This document shows positions 20,527-31,022 of a stretch of DNA of 64,000 nucleotides, one piece after another (position 1 is the first letter of the stretch; each line of letters begins with the position of its first letter). The position numbers and the translations under genes are program-made. The stretch is from Carposina sasakii. Its lineage: Eukaryota > Arthropoda > Insecta > Lepidoptera > Carposinidae. The stretch lies in contig CP053155.1 in assembly GCA_014607495.2 (NCBI GenBank), positions 12,214,001 through 12,278,000 on the forward strand. Direction: 5' to 3'. The notes under the pieces are model-generated. The model made no database searches and had not been told where the DNA came from. It worked only from the letters and a program-made list of their open reading frames with translations.

Positions 20527-22524
20527 ATGTCGGTTGAAAAGGAGCTAATTAGGAAGCGAGGTAGCTATAAAGGTCGACTGACTCTCTTCGCGAATTATGT
20601 GAGTAAAATTCAAATTGATTCACTTACTACTGTTGAAGCCAATGAGTTGCAATTACGAATTAATAAGATGAATAGCATCTATAATAGTTTCGATGAGATA
20701 CAGTTACAATTAGAATGTTTAACTGAATCAATTGATTTGTCTTTGCTTGAACGTGATGAATTCGAGTGTCAGTTCTATGCTACCATGTCTAAGGCAAAGG
20801 AGATTTTAGATTGTTTTCATAAAAAGCAAGATGACTACGTAAGCGCACGCGAGTCTAGGGCTAATAACAATCAGCTGATTAAACTTCCTGTTATCCAATT
20901 GCCAAAATTTAGTGGTGCATATGATAATTGGTTAGAGTTTCATGACACGTTCCTTAGTCTCATTCATTCTAACAATGACATTGATAACGTAAACAAGTTT
21001 CATTACTTGAGATCGTCGTTAGAGGGTTCAGCAGCAGTTGTCATTCAGTCGATTGAGTTCTCTTCTCAAAACTATGAGATTGCATGGAGCCTTCTATGTG
21101 AGCGATATGATAATAAACGGTTGTTATTGCAAAATCATGTCTCAGCAATCTTTAGCATTGACTCTATTACTAGGGAATCTTCAGTCGCATTGAAACGTAT
21201 GATCGATGAATTAAATAAGAACTTGCGAGCTCTAGGATCTCTTGGTGAACCCGTCACTTACTGGGATACGCTTTTTATTTATATCGTTTCCCATAAATTA
21301 GACGCTAAGTCATTTCGTGAATGGGAAGAGTGCAAAGGTCGCCTAGGTAAAGATAAGCCGATAACTTTAGATGTGTTTTTGACATTTTTGCGAAACCGTG
21401 CCGATTTATTAGAAACTTTGGAATTGTCTGCAGATAACACTGCTGGTCGGGTAAACACAGGTAGTAAATATACTGCTAAGTTGAAGGCCATGGTGGTACA
21501 AGACACAAAACATGATGTAGGCGCGGTTGTAACATGTCCTAAGTGCAGCGGAGATCATCACTTAAATAGTTGTTCGCAGTTTCTCTCGCTAAGTACTATT
21601 GCTCGATTAGAATTATTGCCGAGTCTTAAGGTGTGCTATAATTGTCTACGCAGAGGACATTACGCGAATCGTTGTAAGAAACCTGGGTGCAAGTCTTGCA
21701 AACGTAAGCATCACACTCTCGTTCATAAGAAAGATTTTAGACATAGGCTGAGTAGTGACAGCGCGACCTGCCGCTACGACGAGAGTAATAAATCGATCCC
21801 AGTGGTTAATCAACCAGCGTTTAATGCTTCGCATTCTAGCAAAAGTGAGTCTTCATCAGTTACAATACCGACTTTATCAGCACGTGTAGAGTCAGATCTA
21901 CAGCCAGCACAAGATGTTTTACTTTCGACTGTCTTAGTTAAAGTCTACGATACTAATAATCGCGAACACGTAGTACGCGGAGTTCTCGACACCGGAAGTA
22001 CATCATGCTTAATGACGGAGAGTTTGTGTAAAAAACTGAATTTACCTATTACTAGTGTAAATAAATTTGTACAGGGTATTAACAACTCGTCGACTCAAGT
22101 AGGTAAAATGTGTCAATTACCTATTAAGTCTTTAAATGACACTTTTTCGACGAGTATTAATTGTTTTGTTATACCGTTTATTACGGATGATGCTCCGTCT
22201 TGTAAAATAGATATATCTAATGTAAATATTCCGTATGACATTTGCTTAGCCGATCCTTACTTCTATCAACCTGCAGCAATAGATTTAATTTTAGGTGCTG
22301 ACTTATTTTGGGATGTGTTAGTGGGATCACAAGTTATTAAGCTAGGTAGTGAGCAGCCGGTACTCTGTGAAACTCGCTTTGGTTGGTTAGTTTCAGGTCG
22401 AATATATAGCGGCCATGTACCGTCGCCTACCATTAAATGTCACTTCGGCTCAGTATATCCAGGTATACATCTCAATACGAAATATTCTAGAGACGACATT
22501 CAATCCCAGTTAGCAGAGTTCTGA
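20527..22524 (+). CDS. BEL/Pao Gag-protease polyprotein, C-terminally truncated
   Basis: About 665 residues from the ATG at 20527. A TTG 45 bp upstream is in frame but is not a eukaryotic start. Order: charged coiled N-terminus (MSVEKELIRKRGSYKGRL); a gag domain of the DUF1759 type around LPKFSGAYDNWLEFHDTF; zinc knuckles CPKCSGDHHLNSC and CYNCLRRGHYANRC (the latter from residue 370); an aspartic-protease-like (A17/DUF1758) domain with GVLDTGSTSCL, active-site D near residue 488. The frame stops at LAEF, where the reverse transcriptase should begin. Coding is otherwise intact, so Gag could still be made. Distance from the LTR and the leader are normal for the family. Confidence 0.9.
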   Translation: MSVEKELIRKRGSYKGRLTLFANYVSKIQIDSLTTVEANELQLRINKMNSIYNSFDEIQLQLECLTESIDLSLLERDEFECQFYATMSKAKEILDCFHKKQDDYVSARESRANNNQLIKLPVIQLPKFSGAYDNWLEFHDTFLSLIHSNNDIDNVNKFHYLRSSLEGSAAVVIQSIEFSSQNYEIAWSLLCERYDNKRLLLQNHVSAIFSIDSITRESSVALKRMIDELNKNLRALGSLGEPVTYWDTLFIYIVSHKLDAKSFREWEECKGRLGKDKPITLDVFLTFLRNRADLLETLELSADNTAGRVNTGSKYTAKLKAMVVQDTKHDVGAVVTCPKCSGDHHLNSCSQFLSLSTIARLELLPSLKVCYNCLRRGHYANRCKKPGCKSCKRKHHTLVHKKDFRHRLSSDSATCRYDESNKSIPVVNQPAFNASHSSKSESSSVTIPTLSARVESDLQPAQDVLLSTVLVKVYDTNNREHVVRGVLDTGSTSCLMTESLCKKLNLPITSVNKFVQGINNSSTQVGKMCQLPIKSLNDTFSTSINCFVIPFITDDAPSCKIDISNVNIPYDICLADPYFYQPAAIDLILGADLFWDVLVGSQVIKLGSEQPVLCETRFGWLVSGRIYSGHVPSPTIKCHFGSVYPGIHLNTKYSRDDIQSQLAEF

Positions 22525-23007
22525 CATTTGATAATGTTAGTGGGAAGAACATTTTGTTTATAATACCTACTATGTGTTTAGCCAATGATTATGTTTGTGT
22601 ACGGCTTTCTTTAAAATAGAAGGAAAGCATTTAAGTCATTTTAGGTGCAAACAATGACACCTTGATAAATTTTGATCATTTTAAATTTCTTACGGCTTAC
22701 GTGAGCCATTGCTTACGTCTTACGTTTTGTAAATAGATGTCGTAGACAAGTGACTACGTCGTATCTCAGTAATGACGAATTAAAGCAATCATTAATAGTT
22801 ATTTGTAAGAAAGTTCAACTATGTTACAGTTATGTTATTAAAAAATTAAAACTTGCCAAAAAGCTAGTTATTAACATTTCATGTTTTATTAGATAATTAT
22901 AAATGTATGCGTATCAGTGGTCGTCTATTTAATTCTGATTTTATGTACGAAATCCTTATTCAATTATTATACAGTCCACTCATAGTTTTACAAAACTTTT
23001 ATTTCAG
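22525..23007 (+). other. Deleted-pol junction of the BEL/Pao element
   Basis: About 480 bp with stops in all frames. It replaces the reverse transcriptase and RNase H region. I do not recognise it as degraded pol; it may be filler from another element. Confidence 0.5.
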
Positions 23008-23777
23008 TACGTACATAAGAGACTACTGCACGCACCTCCTCAGCTATTGTTGGCAATCATCAGAGAATCGTACTGGCCAATAGGTGGTAAGAATTTGGCA
23101 AAATCTTGTTATCGTCAATGTGTAGGTACTATGTATGTTAGTGCAATTCATGGGCTGAAACATTAGCAAATGAACAAACGCGGTTTCATTTTATGCCTGC
23201 ATATTCGCCACACTTCGGTGGTATTTGGGAGGCCGGTGTAAAGTCCACAAAGTACCATTTAACAAGAGTGTTGGGATATTGTAACCTTACGTATGATGAG
23301 CTTAATACTACCCTCATCAAGATTGAAGCGTTGTTGAATTCTCGCCCACTCACACCTTTGTCGGCACACCCAGACGATTTTTCGCCTATCACCCCTGGAC
23401 ATTTTCTCGTTGGACGCCCTTTAACTTTGCTACCGGTGCAAGATTTGCAGGATCATAGTTACCAGCATCTCTCTCGATTTAACCGGATTGAGCAGCTTCG
23501 TCAGCATTTCTGGGCTCGGTGAAGTAAAGAATATGTTGCAGAACTCCAGCACAGAGTCAAATGGCGATTCAATCATGACTCCCTTCAAGTAAATACGCTC
23601 GTTGTTCTGAAGGAGGACAATCTTCCTCCTTTGAAGTGGAGACTGGGCCGAATCATTACTGTTTATCCTGGTGCTGATGGCGTGTCCCGTGTGGCAGATG
23701 TCAAGACAGCGACGGGAATTGTTCGAAGAGCGTTTAGCAAGATTTGTCCGCTCCCCGTTATCAACGAGATTGTTTGA
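23008..23777 (+). pseudogene. BEL/Pao integrase remnant
   Basis: Starts with an H2C2 zinc-binding segment (HAPPQLLLAIIRESYWPIGG, NLAKSCYRQC). A deletion then removes the part with the first catalytic aspartates, and the frame resumes at SWAETLANEQTRFHF. It continues through YSPHFGGIWEAGVKS and IEALLNSRPLTPLS, which has the last catalytic glutamate. A TGA at 23520-23522 falls in HFWAR where the family has tryptophan. The downstream C-terminal domain stays open in the same frame up to 23777. One deletion and one nonsense change, so not functional. Confidence 0.85.
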
Positions 23778-23803
23778 AAGGCTGGCTTTCAACCCCGGGG
23801 GTA

Positions 23804-24017
23804 TGTTGAAGATTAAAACCTCTTGCGAGCGCGGAACTCATCGCAACCTTGTTCGTCAATTTAAATAGTGACGCGTCTGTCATTCATTGTTAAAATTATT
23901 GATTTTTCTCTTGGTTTTACTTTACTTACTATCCGATTATTACTTAGTAATTATTACATTTTTACCTATTAGAAATATAGTATTTTATTTCCGCTACACC
24001 TGGGAGACTCCTCAACA
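23804..24017 (+). repeat. 3' LTR of the BEL/Pao element
   Basis: 214 bp, matches the 5' LTR; followed by the GTTAT target duplication. Confidence 0.92.
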
Positions 24018-24061
24018 GTTATAATTAATCTTTTTATTGTATCATCTTCTTCCGTATTTAT

Positions 24062-24479
24062 GATCTATTCCGTTCCGATCCCAGCAAGTGATCCCGCAAA
24101 GGATGCGTTTTATTTAATTTTATTCCTATCCGATCCCGTCACGGGATCAGATGAATATTTCATTTATTTTGTATTCCGTTCTGATCCCGTGTCTTCTCAA
24201 TGATTTTTTGGTACTGTTAGCAAGTAAAACAGTAGACACATACAATATTGTTTTTCGAATGATTTCGAGAGATCGAGACAATTTTAATAATTCTTATTTT
24301 AGTTTTTCTTAAATTTGTCGTTCTTTAATAAAAACAACTTGTAGAATTTTTATTATTTTATTTCCTATTTTATTTTCTGACCTTACACATTAAAAAAGAA
24401 CTCCACGCGATCAGATCGGAATTTGTTGTGGATTTAAAGTAAAAAGGGATTCGTTTAAGGGATCGGACCGGAATAGATC
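24062..24479. mobile_element. 418-bp TIR element with perfect 8-bp target duplication
   Basis: Inverted ends GATCTATTCCGTTCCGATCC and GGATCGGACCGGAATAGATC match over about 22 bp with one mismatch. The flanks GTATTTAT (24054-24061) and GTATTTAT (24480-24487) are a perfect 8-bp duplication, the size made by hAT and P superfamily transposases. The interior repeats the motif GATCCCG several times, including the palindrome CCCGTCACGGG. No coding. The ends do not look like the usual hAT CAGNG ends. Confidence 0.8.
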
Positions 24480-24701
24480 GTATTTATCGATTTGAATGGA
24501 ATCGTAAAATATGAGGTTAACACTGCATCTTCTGGAAGACCAGCATCGTCTTTCTTCAACTTCAGTAGACTCGAGCGATATTGAGACAGATTAAGGGATT
24601 ATATCTAATCTAGGTTTGATGTAAGTATACCTATTATGTACTTAGCTCCCGCAACTGAACAATGAATCTGTTGTCGTGTATTTTGTACATGAAATTAAAA
24701 A

Positions 24702-24973
24702 GCCGCGTGGTGCCGGCAGAGTAGAATTCGTACCACCCCATGTATGCCCGTGGGTATTGCACGAGGCGATTAAGGGTTTACGGGAGGTGGGCAGCAGCAT
24801 CTCCCTTGTTGACAACATAGTCCAAAATACAAACCAAACCAACCAATACAAACGGGTCACCAACCCGTCTGCCCAGCGTGGTGACTATGGGCAAATACTC
24901 CCCATGGTAGTCTTGTGGCGTGCCCTGGAGGAGGCCTACGTCCAGCAGTGGACTGCAATAGGCTGATGATGAT
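24702..24973 (+). repeat. RTE-tailed SINE (family E), best copy
   Basis: From GCCGCGTGGTGCCGGCAGAG through ACGAGGCGATTAAGGGTTTA to TGGACTGCAATAGGCTGATG followed by ATGATGA. The end encodes, in LINE frame, EEAYVQQWTAIG and a stop, as in RTE-like LINEs. Confidence 0.7.
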
Positions 24974-25201
24974 GACAGATACGTTCCCAAGTAATATGTA
25001 ATTTGTGTAATTACACGCAAGCAATGCTCTATGATGCAGTCAACCATACGGGGGTACAGCGCTGGTTTTATGGCTGGTACTATAGGTGTTAGCCTAGATG
25101 GTAGAACATACATAAAATATATAACTTTGTACCCATTAATGCCGTGTAGAAAAGCCTAGGTCATCCATAAATACGGAATGATTATCATTAAAACCATCAT
25201 T

Positions 25202-25435
25202 TCAGCCCTGGGAAGTGCACTGCTGGATATAGGCCTCCCCCAACAACCTGCATACCGACCGGTCGGAAGCAGCCTGCATCCAACCGACGCCCGCGACCTT
25301 GGCCAGGTCGTCGGTCCATCTCGCGGGTGGCCTTCCCACGCTGCGTTTGACGGCTCCATCGGCCATAAGTTCTTCGAGCTATGTGCCCTGCCCATTGCCA
25401 CTTTAGCTTGCTGGACCGTTGAGCTATGTCAGTGA
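25202..25435 (-). pseudogene. 3' end of an RTE-like LINE
   Basis: Minus strand encodes TDIAQRSSKLKWQWAGHIAR and RTYGRWSRQTQ, then after a frameshift RPPARWTDDLAKVAGVGWMQ and LGEAYIQQCTSQG to a stop, followed by AATGATGG. This is the conserved C-terminus of lepidopteran endonuclease/reverse transcriptases. 5' truncated. Confidence 0.75.
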
Positions 25436-25439
25436 TCTT

Positions 25440-25590
25440 TGTTGGAAACCGGTTTCCAAACTTCGGTTACCAAAACGGCCGAAGGGAACCAAGCCTTTTA
25501 GGTAACCAGTTACGTACAAGGATAAAAAAAGCCTTTTTGGAAACCGGTTTCCAAACTTCGGTTACCAAAATGGCCGAAGGGAAACCAACA
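25440..25590. mobile_element. Small inverted-end element with two copies of a GGAAACCGGTTTCC unit
   Basis: Ends TGTTGGAAACC and GGGAAACCAACA are inverted. Inside, a 44-bp unit (perfect palindrome GGAAACCGGTTTCC, then AAACTTCGGTTACCAAAA, then GGCCGAAGGGA) occurs twice, 96 bp apart, with one or two differences. Confidence 0.6.
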
Positions 25591-26305
25591 GTGTATAAAT
25601 TTGTTAAGTATTCTGCCATGAAAAGTAATTTGATTAACGTAGTGTTTCAGTTCGTTTGAATACAAAGCTGAAACGAAATATATTTTCACATTTCATGAAT
25701 AAAAACGTAACTGTGTTAAAACTCAATATTTCATTTACTGCGTGACATTTTGTTTATAGTCAATTTCACGTTATATTTACACAAAATAATGTTATTTCTA
25801 CTGATTCAGTACAAAATATAGCTAACGACGAATTTTTGAAAAGTAAGTACCTATAGTTTGCTGTACGTATACTCGTATTATTTAAATTACAACCGGGTGC
25901 ATTTAATATTAAAAGTCGGAGATAACATTTTACGAAATTACCAAAACTTCTAGAATAAATTATACAGAGATAAAGACTTATACAAAATAACAATTAAATT
26001 GACCCTTTTCGTCTGAAACGTTGAGCTAACAAGATAAGGCGTTCGATTTTTTTTAGTAGATAGCTTTTGATATAATATATGCATATAAATTGTTGGCATC
26101 TCTTGTCCAGAAGTCAGTTTGACTACAATTGAAATAAAATACATCCAAAAAAACAAAATAAATATAATTTGCAGGTAGCTTTTTATATTTTTATATGAAA
26201 GTACGTCTTTCATAACGTAGGTAGGATACTCTGGTAGGTAGCCCATGGAACTCAATAGATATCTTTATACTATGTAACACAGCGTTTATGAATCTCTTCT
26301 TATCT
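25591..26305. other. No feature recognised
   Basis: AT-rich, only short random ORFs. Confidence 0.4.
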
Positions 26306-26307
26306 TA

Positions 26308-26412
26308 TACACGGGTGTGTTCCCAAAAAGGGGTTACCAGTACTGCAGATACACGAGGGAGATCCTCACGAACGGAAGGAGATGCAGCTGGTGTGAAACC
26401 CCGTATCTGCAC
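26308..26412 (+). repeat. Fragment of repeat H
   Basis: ACACGGGTGTGTTCCCAAAA joined by deletion to ACGGAAGGAGATGCAGCTGG. Confidence 0.5.
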
Positions 26413-27289
26413 ATATTTTTAAAGTGGCATAAAATTCCATTAATCGTAAAATGTAGTTTATCATCCGAGACGAGAGCAAACTTTGCTTTTTGAACTTTGT
26501 CCGCAGTGATTGTGGATATACGGGTATAAGCGAAAAGTTTTTATGTCGAGATTGAAGACTTGACTTCAAACAATTTCGAGTTGCTAAACAAATAAAATAT
26601 AGCCAACGAAAATCCAATTTTGGTCTTCTAATATTTACTGTATCGTGTCAATATAGCCGTACGGATTTGGGTGAACGAACTTTAATTAGGAGATCTCTAA
26701 CGTCCACTACTACTAGGTACTAAATCATCTTGACCGATCAAATTACTTCAAAGTAGAATCAAAAGCGTTCCTCCCCGCATATTATAAACGTGTGATATCT
26801 CTCTCTTTCTGGCTTAAATAAACAATCATTTATAATATATAGACAAAACCGTACATTCTCATTTCGTGTCTTACGTTCCTCTCCTAACACAGTGTCAAAA
26901 AAGCTTTTCTAATAAACCTAATAGTGCGATACGTGTGAATGTTCCATTCGTGACGTACGTTTCCCAACGGGCTGTGAAATGGCACATACACATATGGTGG
27001 AATAGAATGGAATCATTACACTGCCATTTTTCATTCGACGTGTCTACGATTCGAACGTGCTAATTGTCGTATAAAAAAGGTATTGTGATTTTTTAGGATG
27101 AGACTTTCGGTTCGTTGTATACGACTTCCACTAAAATGCCATAGATAAAATTAACGGTGACTTTTATACAGCAGCGAGGTTTCGAAACACTGACCAAATT
27201 ACTTGACGGAATCATAAGTGATCCCCTGATCCCGCATACTTACCCGGTTCTCGAATGGAGACCGCGCCTCGGCAAGCGTAGCGTTCGAC
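26413..27289. other. No feature recognised
   Basis: AT-rich. The plus-strand ORF at 26866-27063 has no recognisable motif. Confidence 0.4.
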
Positions 27290-28034
27290 GTAGTAAAATG
27301 GTCCCATGATAACGGGATTGTGCTTAATATAGAAAAAACTAAATTTCTCCTTATTCAATCACCCTATTTACCAGTGTCTGCACAGCCACCACCCATGAAT
27401 ATGCATTTCATTCATTCATTCATTGTAATGTATATTAGCTTTTCGTGCCTACACCTAAACAAAATGAACTGTCAATGCGTACCTATCCAAAAGGTGAATT
27501 GTGTAACCTACCTTGGTGTTAAAGTAGATGTAAGTTTTACATGGTATGCACACATTGATTATGTATGTAGTAAGCTTAGAATATTGCTTGGTAAATTCTA
27601 TCATCTTAAAGTGCCCAAAGGCACGCATAAATGTCTATACTTTTCTCTGGTGGACTCAATATTGGGTTATGCCCTTGATTGCTACGGCCTCACATTTAAA
27701 AGTAACATAGATAAACTGGAAATATTACAAATTAGATTTTTAAAACTTTTAGTACCCAACAAAATAAAAAATGGTTAGTTTGAAGCATAAATACATGTTA
27801 ATAATAAATAACCGTAGCAAGCAAGAGCATAGCCTCACACAGTTGAGCCACAGTCATGTTACGAGGTCGGTATCAGCAGGCAAATTTGAGGTACCCAGAG
27901 TAACTAACTACTTTGGTGACAGAACCCTAAAAAAACGCATACCTTATTGTTTGCCTGAGGATATCCGTATTGAACAAGATTATAATAAGTTTAAAAATAA
28001 AATAAAAAGGTACTTACTGGATACCTTACCATAG
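27290..28034 (+). pseudogene. Jockey-like LINE, 3' fragment of the reverse-transcriptase ORF
   Basis: Reads VVKWSHDNGIVLNIEKTKFL, then VNCVTYLGVKVDVSFTWYAH, then DKLEILQIRFLKLLVPN, the thumb and tail of a jockey/CR1-type reverse transcriptase. A frameshift near 27770 leads to SLKHKYMLIINNRSKQEH and a further tail ending LLDTLP. The catalytic domain is absent, so it is a 5'-truncated dead copy. Confidence 0.8.
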
Positions 28035-28223
28035 GCACTCACTAAGGTAATGATGCAAAGTAAATAATTAGGTACTTATATAATATGTTAAAAAGAGACT
28101 CCACTCCTGCAGACAAATTGTTGAAACAGTTTTGCAGGGCATAGACTAATGCAAATTTGTACTATACCTCTTTATAATAAAAAGCGGGTGGGGCTGTGTC
28201 GGGGCACACGGCCGTTGGTTTTA

Positions 28224-28920
28224 ACGTGAAACGTCTATGTTAGCGAATCGCTTTTAAAGTAAAAGATTGAAATGAAAACAAGATGGACGCTGTTTTAAGT
28301 ATTTTAATAAAAAAAGAACAGGTACGTAATAGAAACATAAAATACATAGCAAATGTTTATATATTTATTGTCACTTTCTGGTTATTTTAAATAGCAGCCG
28401 CCCACGACTTCGTCCGCGTGAGGGGGCGTTGTACCCGTGCGAAGCCGGGCAGGTTGTTGTATAGACTGTAGCCTTCCTTGGTAAATGGGCTATCTAACAC
28501 TGAAAGAATTTTTCAAATCAGACCAGTAGTTCCTGAGATTAGCGCGTTCAAACAAACAAACAAACAAACTCTTCAGCTTTATAATATTAGTATAGATATA
28601 AATACTGTCCAAATTACACTTATTTTTGTATAAATCAATAAAAATAAAAAAAAAGTTACACTGAATAGAAACAAGCGCGAGCGCCGGTTTCGCACAGTTA
28701 TCGCAGTATCCCTCCCCCGCCCCCCCGCTTGACCCCGACACGAACTCAATGTCATAACAGCGAGCTGACTATATAAGTGAAATATTTACACCACATTTTT
28801 GTTTCTAAGACCAATAGTTTTTTAATTATTAAGGTACGATGATATAGACCTTTTCGTTACGGTCCAGTTTTTAAACCTGGTACCCGTATGTGTCGGCGCG
28901 ATTTTAAAGACGTTTCACGT
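28224..28920. mobile_element. Inverted-end element (ACGTGAAACGTCT) containing a Helitron
   Basis: ACGTGAAACGTCT at 28224-28236 and AGACGTTTCACGT at 28908-28920 are perfect 13-bp inverted ends. The 28391-28596 Helitron lies between them. A C-rich patch (CCCTCCCCCGCCCCCCCGC) is at 28711-28729. Could be coincidence because no second copy is in the window. Confidence 0.45.
28391..28596 (-). mobile_element. Short non-autonomous Helitron
   Basis: 206 bp. Minus strand starts TCTATACTAATATTATAAAG after an A and ends with hairpin GCGGACGAAGTCGTGGGC and CTAT before a T. Same subfamily as 44018-44250 and 44251-45048. Confidence 0.75.
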
Positions 28921-28944
28921 CAATAAATAAATAAAAAAATATGG

Positions 28945-29046
28945 AGGGTGACTGGTAGTGACTGGATGGCGAAAACAGGAGATCGAGCCTGACGTGTGCT
29001 GGAGAAGGCCCACGTCCAGCACTGGACTGCAATAGGCTGATGTATG
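28945..29046 (+). repeat. 3' end of RTE-tailed SINE E
   Basis: GGAGAAGGCCCACGTCCAGC and GGACTGCAATAGGCTGATG. Confidence 0.6.
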
Positions 29047-29086
29047 TAGGTACACAATATCTAAAGATACAATATCGTCAACTTAC

Positions 29087-29287
29087 AAAACCGTCGCAAT
29101 AAAAGTGTGAAATTAAGCCAATTGACTTCTGTGTTCTATTCATGAATGGCAACACTGTTAGAACATAAATGATACTTGTAATCTCTTCAAAGAATGTGGA
29201 TTGTCCACACCAGCAAACAATGTTAAACCATTCATCGTCAGACACTAAAGTCGGTATATGATTTGATGGCAACACTCTTGACAGTGA
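29087..29287 (-). CDS. Candidate exon B of an unrecognised gene
   Basis: 201 bp, 67 codons, phase 0 at both ends. It runs from SLSRVLPSNHIPTLVSDDEW through FNIVCWCGQSTFFEEIT and a hydrophobic SIIYVLTVLPFM to ISHFYCDGF. Acceptor GTGATTAG with a CTAAC branch-like site 30-40 nt before it, donor GTAAGT. Its phase fits exon A at 29427-29579 across a 139-bp intron. I do not recognise the protein and see no neighbouring exon on either side. It may also be a decayed gene or chance. Confidence 0.35.
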
Positions 29288-29426
29288 CTAATCACAGCTA
29301 GTCTCGTATGAAAATGTTCATGTTAGGAATAAATTACTTTCTCATCAATGTCATACAGGATAAGGGTGCTTTGGGCTCCATACCTTCGTGTCAGTTGCAC
29401 CGCTATTCCAAGTATGACCAACTCAC

Positions 29427-29579
29427 AATGTCAAAGACGACGTCGCTGTAATCTATGTGAAAATCTAAAGTGATACGAGTATCACTACATAGGGACTTAG
29501 GGACGTTAAGTTTCAGCTGTCCCCCACAGGTCAGAGAAGTTTTTGGTAAAGTTGGGTTCATATAGACAAGCAAATATTT
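29427..29579 (-). CDS. Candidate exon A of an unrecognised gene
   Basis: 153 bp, 51 codons, phase 0 at both ends, acceptor TTATTACCAG, donor GTGAGT. It reads KYLLVYMNPTLPKTSLTCGG, then QLKLNVPKSLCSDTRITLDF, then HIDYSDVVFDI. The alternating hydrophobic/polar pattern suggests beta strands, with two cysteines. The frame stays open upstream to an ATG at 29645, so it could alternatively be a first exon. Family unknown. Confidence 0.35.
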
Positions 29580-29645
29580 CTGGTAATAATCTATTAGTAT
29601 CATGCTATGATGGTCGATATTACCGCCGATATCATACATTATCAT

Positions 29646-31022
29646 TTAAATAAAATAATGAGGAAATAAATACAATTTTTATTTATTTACATCATTTACC
29701 TTTAAGTACAGATTACGGTGCTCATCGTGTCTCCACCGGGAACTCTTTAAACGGCTATATAACATTAAAAGTGGCTGAGCGCCAAAATTCAGCTATTAGC
29801 CGATGAAATATTTATACCAATACTTATTATTAGTAAGTGTTAAACATACCAAGCATAAGTTGGCGTTTCGGGGCTTTATGGTCAACAAAGAACATCATCA
29901 TTCATGTAAAGAGAAAATTAGTTGAAAAACAGTTCTACTTTATGTATGTCAAAACCATTGATAGGTTAATAACATAGTGCTCAGTAAAAGTAAAAAATTG
30001 TTCTATCGATTCCCTGATAACTGTAGTAAAAAGCCTTAGCCAAGTCGCAATGTCAACAACCTAAGTTTGCAAAGGATTTCATTTCTGTCAACACGTTGTT
30101 GCTCGTATACATGGGACCTAAGACAGCGCGCACACAAACATTCTTCGTGACGTCAGTCACACAAAGCGCGTCAAATGTAAGGACAATGAGGAGAATCTAT
30201 AATCTTGTAGGTACCTGGACCTCAGCCTGCCAATGTAATCGATTGATAATTAACCAATCACTAATATTTACTGGGTGCCTACCATGGTCTTACCTCTTTA
30301 ATTTATTAACCTAAAGTGTTAAGTTTGTATGTTTTCCAAATAAAATAAAATATTTAATTGAATTAAGCGTTGCTTTTTGAAAAATAAAAATTCCAAATGG
30401 TGTTTCCACCGGGCCCTATATTCCGCCGGCTCAACTGACACTTGTATGAAACAATTCACGGAACTAGTCGCGATGAGAAACCAGATCCGAGTAGTAGCAG
30501 TCGCAATAATGACATGTTTTATTATTTATTTATTTATTCTTTATTCAATTACAAAATCTTAAAACATTGGTGTTACTGTTGTCGAAATCACTTAAATATA
30601 AAATCAAAAATGATTCAAAGTCTTTATTGTCCGTCACTGTCGAAACAGAGACACAATTTTCTATAAAAAAGTATATAGGCCACCTCTCCCTGTAATTCCT
30701 TCATGAACATTAGTCTGAAAAGACTATTGATGTCACTAAGCTTGCGAGCAAAGGATAATTAAGGGGAATCTTGGGGGTCTAAATTGGTACGGAACCGACA
30801 GTTAGGGGTCCTTTTTGTTGTGGAGTAAAACTTATGACAGAGATCAATTATGTTTATTGGCAGTGGAACGAATGAACTTTCGATTCCATTAGCCTGTAAA
30901 TTCGTAGGCGTCTTGTCCTTTGAACTAAATGTAGTGATATTGAGTTAGCAGCTCCACGAGAATAAATTCTTTTTCTTATTTTTATTCGATGCAACAATTT
31001 ATTCAAAAGTCAGTGTATAGAG
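29646..31022. other. No feature recognised
   Basis: AT-rich. Scattered short ORFs without motifs. A further upstream exon of the 29-kb candidate gene could lie here but I could not find one with matching phase. Confidence 0.35.

Larger units (their letters stand above)
19761..24017 (+). mobile_element. BEL/Pao LTR retrotransposon, internally deleted, recently inserted
   Basis: Two 214-bp LTRs (19761-19974 and 23804-24017), TGTTG…CAACA, that look identical by eye. The 5-bp target duplication GTTAT lies at 19756-19760 and 24018-24022. Right after the 5' LTR comes TGGTCCTTCGAGCCGG, the likely primer-binding site. CCCCGGGGG just before the 3' LTR is in the position of the polypurine tract. The internal part keeps gag, zinc knuckles, a protease-like domain and part of the integrase, but reverse transcriptase and RNase H are gone. 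The element cannot move alone; the identical LTRs imply it was copied with help from a complete relative. Confidence 0.93.

Noticed and set aside
22525..23007. Divergent reverse transcriptase
   Set aside because: Stops in all frames and no RT motif could be read.
25426..25659. Plus-strand ORF with two similar halves
   Set aside because: The internal repetition comes from the doubled DNA unit at 25440-25590, not from a protein repeat.
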